The notes under the pieces are model-generated. The model was not told the DNA's origin. It ran no database searches and was given only the letters and a program-made list of their open reading frames with translations. Below, in pieces: positions 59,758-64,000 of a DNA stretch of 64,000 bases; the stretch's first letter is position 1, and each line of letters opens with the position of its first letter. The position numbers and the translations under genes were made by a program. Source of the DNA: 2-12-FULL-65-11 sp049679965 (GTDB lineage Bacteria > Acidobacteriota > Vicinamibacteria > Vicinamibacterales > CAVVIG01); NCBI GenBank assembly GCA_049679965.1, contig JBAUGX010000220.1:46474-110473 (forward strand). Reading direction: 5' to 3'.

Positions 59758-60330
59758 ATGCCGATGCCCGAGGCCGACCTGGTCCCGTCGCCGGTGGGCC
59801 CGGCGATCCGCCTCGCGCAGGTGAGAGAAGAGATCGTTGCGTGGGTCAAGACCCTGGTGTCGGCTGCGGTGTACGCGGTCCTGATTGTGACCTTCGGCTT
59901 TCAGGTCGCCCGGGTCGAAGGCCAAAGCATGGCGCCGACCCTCGAAGATCAGGATCGGCTCATCGTCAACAAGCTGATCTACCGGATCGGCGAGCCGCGG
60001 CGTGGCGACATCGTGATGCTCTACTACCCGCTCAATCCGGACAAGTCGTTCGTCAAGCGTGTCATTGCGGAGGAAGGCGACACGGTGCGAATCGTCGACG
60101 GCCGCGTGTACGTCAACGACATCCCGCTCCAGGACGACTATGTGGCCGACGACTTCCGGAGTCACGACGACTGGGGACCGCAGGTGATCCCCGAGGGCTA
60201 CGACTTCGTGATGGGCGACCACCGCAACAACAGCTCGGACAGCCGCCATTGGGGCATGGTGCCGAAGAAGTACATCATCGGCAAAGTCCAGGTGCGCTGG
60301 TGGCCGGTTCCTGCGGCAAAGGTGTTCTGA
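59758..60330 (+). CDS. lepB: Signal peptidase I
   Basis: A 190-residue type I signal peptidase with one N-terminal transmembrane helix (WVKTLVSAAVYAVLIVTFGF). The catalytic Ser is in VEGQSMAPTLED and the catalytic Lys in SFVKRVIAEEGD; GDHRNNSSDSRHWG is box E. It removes signal peptides on the periplasmic side. ATG 59758 follows GGAGA by 7 bases; longer in-frame starts would overlap the LytTR gene. Confidence 0.92.
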   Translation: MPMPEADLVPSPVGPAIRLAQVREEIVAWVKTLVSAAVYAVLIVTFGFQVARVEGQSMAPTLEDQDRLIVNKLIYRIGEPRRGDIVMLYYPLNPDKSFVKRVIAEEGDTVRIVDGRVYVNDIPLQDDYVADDFRSHDDWGPQVIPEGYDFVMGDHRNNSSDSRHWGMVPKKYIIGKVQVRWWPVPAAKVF

Positions 60331-60340
60331 ATTGCAGATT

Positions 60341-60817
60341 TCACGATCTCCGATACGTCCCTGATCGGCCGCCACTTTTGAACAGCAGCTGGATGTTGCC
60401 AATCACCATCGACCTGTCCACGGCCTTCACCATGTCGTAGATCGTCAGCGCGGCGACCGCAACGGCGGTCAGCGCTTCCATCTCAACGCCGGTCTGCGCG
60501 GTGGTACGGACGCGGGCCTCTACAGTGTAGCCGCGTGCGGTCGGCGTCAGATCGATCTGCACCTTCGACAGAGGGAGCGGATGGCACAGCGGGATGAGGG
60601 CCGAGGTCTGCTTGGCGGCCATGATGCCCGCGAGCCGGGCGGCCTGTAACGGGTCGCCCTTGCGCACGGCACCGGATCGGACCAACCGAAGCGCCTCGCG
60701 AGACATCGTGATGGTGCCGCGCGCGATCGCCTCGCGATCGGTCACCGGCTTGTCACCGACGTCGACCATCTTGATGCGGCCTCGCGTGTCGGCGTGCGTG
60801 AGCTTCTTACGCGCCAT
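60341..60817 (-). CDS. moaC: Cyclic pyranopterin monophosphate synthase
   Basis: A 158-residue MoaC of the molybdenum cofactor pathway. MVDVGDKPVTDREAIARG near residue 17, ALIPLCHPLPLSKVQI, and GVEMEALTAVAVAALTIYDMVKA with KAVDRSM are diagnostic; the active-site Lys and Asp are in the last segment. Its start overlaps the end of rex by 11 bases, so it is cotranscribed with that regulator. No other moa gene is present here. Confidence 0.94.
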   Translation of the reverse strand: MARKKLTHADTRGRIKMVDVGDKPVTDREAIARGTITMSREALRLVRSGAVRKGDPLQAARLAGIMAAKQTSALIPLCHPLPLSKVQIDLTPTARGYTVEARVRTTAQTGVEMEALTAVAVAALTIYDMVKAVDRSMVIGNIQLLFKSGGRSGTYRRS

Positions 60818-61478
60818 CAGTCTGGGCCAGGAAGAACGAGAGGCTTTCGAGCGATACCGTCAGGTCGACGCTCTTCAGCTTCACACCGGCCGGCACATCG
60901 AGCGTGCCTGGCGAGAAATTCAGGATGGCCCGGATGCCCGCCCCGACGACGAGGTTGAGGACGTGCTGCGCGGCGGGCTCGGGCACCGCGATGACGGCGA
61001 TTTGTATCCCGTCGCGGCGCACGAGCTTCTTGAGATCCGCGATGTCGTGGATCGGCACGCCTCCCCGGGAGTGCTGCCCCACTTTCTCGCGCAAGGTATC
61101 GAACAGCACGGCGATCTCGAAGCCCTCCTGGCGGAATCCCGGATAATCGGCCAGCGCGAGGCCGAGGTTGCCCGCCCCCATGATCGCGACCCGCAGCTTC
61201 CGATCCAGTCCCAGGATCTGCCGGAGGTGGCGCTTGAGATCCTGGACGTAGTAGCCGACGCCGCGCACGCCGAACTCGCCAAAATACGCGAGGTCCTTCC
61301 GGATCTGTGCGGCGTTGAGGTGAAACCGCTCGGCGAGCGTTCGCGACGAGATCGTCCGATCGCCGGAGCCTTCAACGACGTTGAGGCACCGCAGGTAGAG
61401 CGACAGTCGATTGGTGGTGAGCTCGGAAACCTGGTCGAGACTCTGCTTGCCCTTGACGCCTTTGTTCGAGGTTTTCAC
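60807..61478 (-). CDS. rex: Redox-sensing transcriptional repressor Rex
   Basis: A 223-residue Rex: N-terminal winged helix (RTLAERFHLNAAQIRKDLAYFGEFG, shown here only in part: NAAQIRKDLAYFG) and a Rossmann domain (MGAGNLGLALADY) that senses the NADH/NAD+ ratio. The C-terminal swapped helix is present (SLESLSFFLAQ). GTG 61478 is the likely start; TACAAT lies 15 bases before it on the same strand. The 5' region shows no ribosome site. Confidence 0.92.
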   Translation of the reverse strand: MKTSNKGVKGKQSLDQVSELTTNRLSLYLRCLNVVEGSGDRTISSRTLAERFHLNAAQIRKDLAYFGEFGVRGVGYYVQDLKRHLRQILGLDRKLRVAIMGAGNLGLALADYPGFRQEGFEIAVLFDTLREKVGQHSRGGVPIHDIADLKKLVRRDGIQIAVIAVPEPAAQHVLNLVVGAGIRAILNFSPGTLDVPAGVKLKSVDLTVSLESLSFFLAQTDGA

Positions 61479-61551
61479 GAAATGAAACCGATTGTAGCAA
61501 AGCGCCCCCAAAAGCCCATGCTAAGATCCGCGGTATCCGCCCTACACTGAC

Positions 61552-62682
61552 GTGCTGAAACGAGCCGGCCTCCTCCTCGTGGTCATCGCGACCGTCGCGT
61601 CCGCGCAGCCGGCGACACGCCGCGCGACCAACATTGCTGCGCTGCTCGCCTACCCCGGGTTTTACCACCTGCGTCAGGTGATCGTCGTCGGCACCGTCGG
61701 ACTGCAGAACGATCATCTGCGGGTCTCCGCCGACGCTGGATCGGTGCATCTCGTCACCGAAGGGAACGCACCTGACGGAGTTGACGAAGTCCGTGGAGAG
61801 TTCTGGGATCTCGGGCGCATGAGGCCGGACGACCCGCAGCTGGCCGGCCGCGATCTCCGCGCCGCGTTCGGCATCGACCGCGACGGTCCCTGGCCCCGGC
61901 CCGGCGAAGCGACCGCCATTGTCGCCGCCGCCGTTGCGCCGGTGACACCGCCCTCTGCCCCGTCCATTCGAGCGATCGTCCTTCATCCCGAGCGATATCG
62001 CGATCAGCAGGTCACGCTCACGGGACAGTTCAGCGGCCGGAATCTGCTCGGGGAGCTGCCCGACGCGCCCGGCCGAAGCCGTTACGATTTCGTCCTGCGA
62101 TCGGCGGACGCCGCGCTGTGGATCAGCGGCATCCAGCCCAAGGTCAAGGACAACGGCCGTGATTTCGAGCTCGGCCTCGACGCGCGGATCGACACCAACC
62201 GCTGGGTGAGAGTCTCCGGCAAGGTGCAGCAGCGACGAGGACTGATATGGATCGAGGGAGAAGCCGGGACCCTGGCCCTGGACAGGCCGCCGACAGCCGC
62301 GCCTGCCGAAGACCCGGTTCCGGTGGCGCCACCACCACCGCCGGAGGTCGTCTTCAGCGCGCCCACCGAGGATGAGTCGGACGTGTCATTGGCCGCGAGT
62401 GTACGAATTCAGTTCTCGCGCGATGTCGACCAGACCACCTTCAAGGACCGCGTGCGAGTGTCGTATCTCGAGACGCAGAGCGTCGAGCGCGGCGAGCCCG
62501 CGACGCCGACTGCCGAGTTTGCGACCCAGTACGACGCCGCCCGCCGTGTGCTCATACTGCGATTCACACGGCCGCTCGAACGCTTCCGAACCTTGAAGGT
62601 GGAACTGCAGGAAGGGATCCTCGCGACCGATAAGCAGCCGCTCAAGCCGTGGACACTCACGTTTGCCACTGGGGGATCGTGA
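61552..62682 (+). CDS. Secreted protein with Ig-like (Big_5-type) domain, unknown function
   Basis: A 376-residue exported protein (signal peptide cleaved near ASAQ). Residues about 30-130 and 140-250 look like two beta-rich nucleic-acid-binding-fold-like domains (QVIVVGTVGLQNDHLRV; QQVTLTGQFSGRNLLGEL) that recall OB-like repeats. After a Pro-rich linker is an Ig-like domain with the Big_5 pattern DVSLAASVRIQFSRDVDQTT. I do not recognise the whole protein. It starts at GTG 61552, with a strong terminator 8 bases after its stop. Confidence 0.7.
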   Translation: MLKRAGLLLVVIATVASAQPATRRATNIAALLAYPGFYHLRQVIVVGTVGLQNDHLRVSADAGSVHLVTEGNAPDGVDEVRGEFWDLGRMRPDDPQLAGRDLRAAFGIDRDGPWPRPGEATAIVAAAVAPVTPPSAPSIRAIVLHPERYRDQQVTLTGQFSGRNLLGELPDAPGRSRYDFVLRSADAALWISGIQPKVKDNGRDFELGLDARIDTNRWVRVSGKVQQRRGLIWIEGEAGTLALDRPPTAAPAEDPVPVAPPPPPEVVFSAPTEDESDVSLAASVRIQFSRDVDQTTFKDRVRVSYLETQSVERGEPATPTAEFATQYDAARRVLILRFTRPLERFRTLKVELQEGILATDKQPLKPWTLTFATGGS

Positions 62683-62689
62683 AGGGAAG

Positions 62690-62721
62690 AAAGGACTCTG
62701 CAACGGCTGCAGAGTCCTTTT
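62690..62721. terminator. Bidirectional intrinsic terminator
   Basis: A 13-bp perfect stem (62690-62702 with 62708-62720; core GGACTCTGCA) closes a five-base loop and has A-rich and T-rich flanks on both sides. It separates the two convergent genes and should stop transcription from either side. Confidence 0.85.
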
Positions 62722-62750
62722 GAGTTTTTCCTTTTCAGTTTTGACTTCCT
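62718..62750. repeat. T-rich intergenic repeat, copy D
   Basis: Directly after the terminator stem, words TCCTTTTGAGT, CCTTTTCAGTTTTGACTTCC repeat the pattern of copies A-C; the GNAT stop codon lies at its edge. Confidence 0.6.
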
Positions 62751-63417
62751 ACTGGATCGTTCCTTCCCAGATGTACTTGGCCAGACGCCAGTCTTCGTCG
62801 AGGATCGTCCACAGGTTCTGATCCAGATACTCGCCGTTTCTGAGGAACGAACGGCGCAGCAGCCCTTCCTGGACGGCGCCCATCTTCCGGAGCGCGCCGT
62901 TGCCGCGGCCGTTCTTCGCCGCCGCACGCGCCTCGAGCCGATGCACACCGACGGTCTCGAACGCGAAGTTCACCATGAGTGTTGCTCCTTCCTGGAAGAC
63001 TCCGGTACCCCAGAAGGCCGACCCGAGGGCGAATCCCCACTCCGCGGTGCCGAAGCCCGGTTCCAGCTCGCGCATCTGGAAGATGCCGATGGCTGTGTCG
63101 TACCCCTTGAGCGTGACGGCGAAGCAGGCATACACGCCGGCTGTCCGCTGCCGCAGGGTCCAGGCAATGAAGCGCTCAAACCCGTCGACCGTCGTCGGTG
63201 GTGGCGAAATGAACCGCGCCACTTCCTCGGTCGTCAGCATCGCGAAGAGTGACGCCGCATCCGAGGTCCGCAGTTCCCGCAGCGTCACCTGCTGGCCCCG
63301 TAGCGTCGGCAGCTGGTGGCGCCAGTCGCTCTGCACGACCTCCTGGGCCGCGGGCGTCGGGGTTGTCAGTGGCAGCATGACGGTGTCCAGTTCGGGACGA
63401 TAGGGCATCTTTTCCAT
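62749..63417 (-). CDS. GNAT acetyltransferase, RimJ/RimL type
   Basis: A 222-residue N-acetyltransferase: an N-terminal extension, then the fold with VTLRELRTSDAASLFAMLT, EWGFALGSAFWGTGVFQEGA (acetyl-CoA loop region), FETVGVHRLEARAAAKNGRG and GNGALRKMGAVQEGLLR. Such enzymes acetylate ribosomal-protein N-termini or small amines. It starts at ATG 63417, two bases after the NIVWG-repeat gene stop, so they are probably cotranscribed. Confidence 0.87.
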   Translation of the reverse strand: MEKMPYRPELDTVMLPLTTPTPAAQEVVQSDWRHQLPTLRGQQVTLRELRTSDAASLFAMLTTEEVARFISPPPTTVDGFERFIAWTLRQRTAGVYACFAVTLKGYDTAIGIFQMRELEPGFGTAEWGFALGSAFWGTGVFQEGATLMVNFAFETVGVHRLEARAAAKNGRGNGALRKMGAVQEGLLRRSFLRNGEYLDQNLWTILDEDWRLAKYIWEGTIQ

Positions 63418-63419
63418 GG

Positions 63420-64000
63420 TTACTGCCCCCCTTCCTGGCCTTGCTGATTCTCGCCAGCCGCCGTAATCGCCTGGATGACCGTCGCCGTTGCCGCGGCCTC
63501 GGCATCGCTCCTGACGAGCACCTCCCAGACAACGTCGTTGTCGGCGACCGTCCCCCACACGATGTTGTCGTCGTCGCCGATGAACGACCCCCACACGAGG
63601 TTGTCGTCACCGATGAGCGTGCCCCAGACGATGTTGTCGTCGAAGAGCCCGACCGTGCCCCACACGATGTTGTCGTCGAACTCCGCCGTGCCCCACACGA
63701 TGTTGTCGTCGAAGTCGAAGGCGCCCCAGACGATCCCATCGCAGTCGGCGCCGCCGCAGTCGGTCCCCCACACGATGTTGTCGTCGAAGTCCGCCGTCCC
63801 CCAGACGATGTTGTCGTCCTCGAGGAATGTGCCCCAGACAATGTTGTCGTCCTCGCCGACAAACGTGCCCCACACGATGTTGTCGTCGAAGTCCAGCGTG
63901 CCCCAGACGATGTTGTCGTCGAAGTCGAACGTCCCCCAGACGATGTTGTCGTCGTCGATCCCGAACGTCCCCCAGACGATGTTGTCGTCGCCGTAATCAA
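63420..64000 (-). CDS. NIVWG-repeat protein, 3' end (cut by window edge)
   Basis: The last ~190 codons of a longer gene whose 5' end lies beyond the window. It is a tandem array of about 14 units of 10-15 residues with consensus DDNIVWGT plus two to four variable residues (for example FDF, LDF, FVGE, ADF, DCGGADC, AEF). The array ends in a degenerate unit (DNDVVWEV) and a 30-residue Ala/Gln/Gly tail. I recall similar VWG repeats at the C-termini of secreted subtilisin-like proteases of Acidobacteria, so a protease upstream is a guess. The acidic-aromatic pattern suggests a calcium-binding or surface beta-solenoid. Confidence 0.78.
   Translation of the reverse strand, partial: DYGDDNIVWGTFGIDDDNIVWGTFDFDDNIVWGTLDFDDNIVWGTFVGEDDNIVWGTFLEDDNIVWGTADFDDNIVWGTDCGGADCDGIVWGAFDFDDNIVWGTAEFDDNIVWGTVGLFDDNIVWGTLIGDDNLVWGSFIGDDDNIVWGTVADNDVVWEVLVRSDAEAAATATVIQAITAAGENQQGQEGGQ

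Noticed and set aside
63475..63996. Plus-strand frame with repeated VPQTMLSS units
   Set aside because: It is the antisense reading of the NIVWG array. The minus-strand frame has the known VWG repeat pattern, a proper stop and tight spacing to the next gene.
63420..64000. Possible CRISPR array, because of evenly spaced direct repeats
   Set aside because: Units are 30-45 bases in codon multiples with no unique spacers and remain in one open frame; it is a protein repeat.

Overview
This 64 kb window is GC-rich, almost fully coding and Gram-negative in character: it encodes beta-barrel outer-membrane proteins ending in Phe, lipoprotein-type and Sec-type signal peptides, and Rex. The gene mix (short-form IPM synthase, two Pst systems, long HD-containing Ppx, NIVWG-repeat protein) suggests an Acidobacteriota-like bacterium, perhaps the Vicinamibacteria group. 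That placement is an inference from gene style; no rRNA or other marker is present to prove it. I saw no tRNA, rRNA, CRISPR array, insertion sequence or prophage, and no stretch above 300 bases lacks a gene.

The first half (about 1.5-30 kb) is a phosphate and polyphosphate island. It holds PhoB-PhoR; a complete pstSCA operon with two tandem PstB ATPases and PhoU; a second pst operon (phosphate-selective-type porin, pstS, pstC, pstA) that lacks its own ATPase; a separate pstB-phoU pair about 10 kb further on; polyphosphate kinase; an orphan PhoB-type regulator; SixA; a CHAD polyphosphate-binding protein; and a long Ppx/GppA phosphatase. Scattered among these are glgC, a PhoX/DUF839-like secreted protein, an aquaporin-arsC pair, an FAH-family hydrolase, a PHP phosphoesterase and a family 2 glycosyltransferase. 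Repeated 7-mers (consensus near GTGTWAM) spaced 11 bp apart lie upstream of the second pst operon, ppk/glycosyltransferase, the orphan regulator, pstB2, ppx and a 69-residue unknown gene. They look like a local Pho box set that ties the island together.

The two tandem PstB proteins are complementary in their defects. One has lost the H-loop histidine and the other has lost the LSGGQ signature, so a heterodimer would have one complete and one degenerate ATP site. This is the most interesting single observation in the window.

The second half is mostly housekeeping: yacG, gltA, an M28-type peptidase, the bio cluster (bioB, F, D, A), a zinc/manganese-type ABC uptake set without its ATPase beside an outer-membrane protein, leuC-leuD with a divergent LysR/IPM synthase pair, a rhomboid protease and a TPR metallopeptidase. 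Next come a ketosynthase / FAD-reductase / ICMT methyltransferase lipid-type cluster, a glycosyltransferase pair, two different phospholipid N-methyltransferase types in tandem, a LytS-LytR two-component system, signal peptidase I, moaC-rex, a GNAT enzyme and the 3' end of a NIVWG-repeat protein cut by the window edge.

Several genes have a -10-like hexamer 7-10 bases before the start codon (leaderless transcripts likely). Two families of small intergenic repeats (a palindromic REP-like one and a T-rich one) contribute the C-terminal codons of LeuC, YacG and the CHAD protein.
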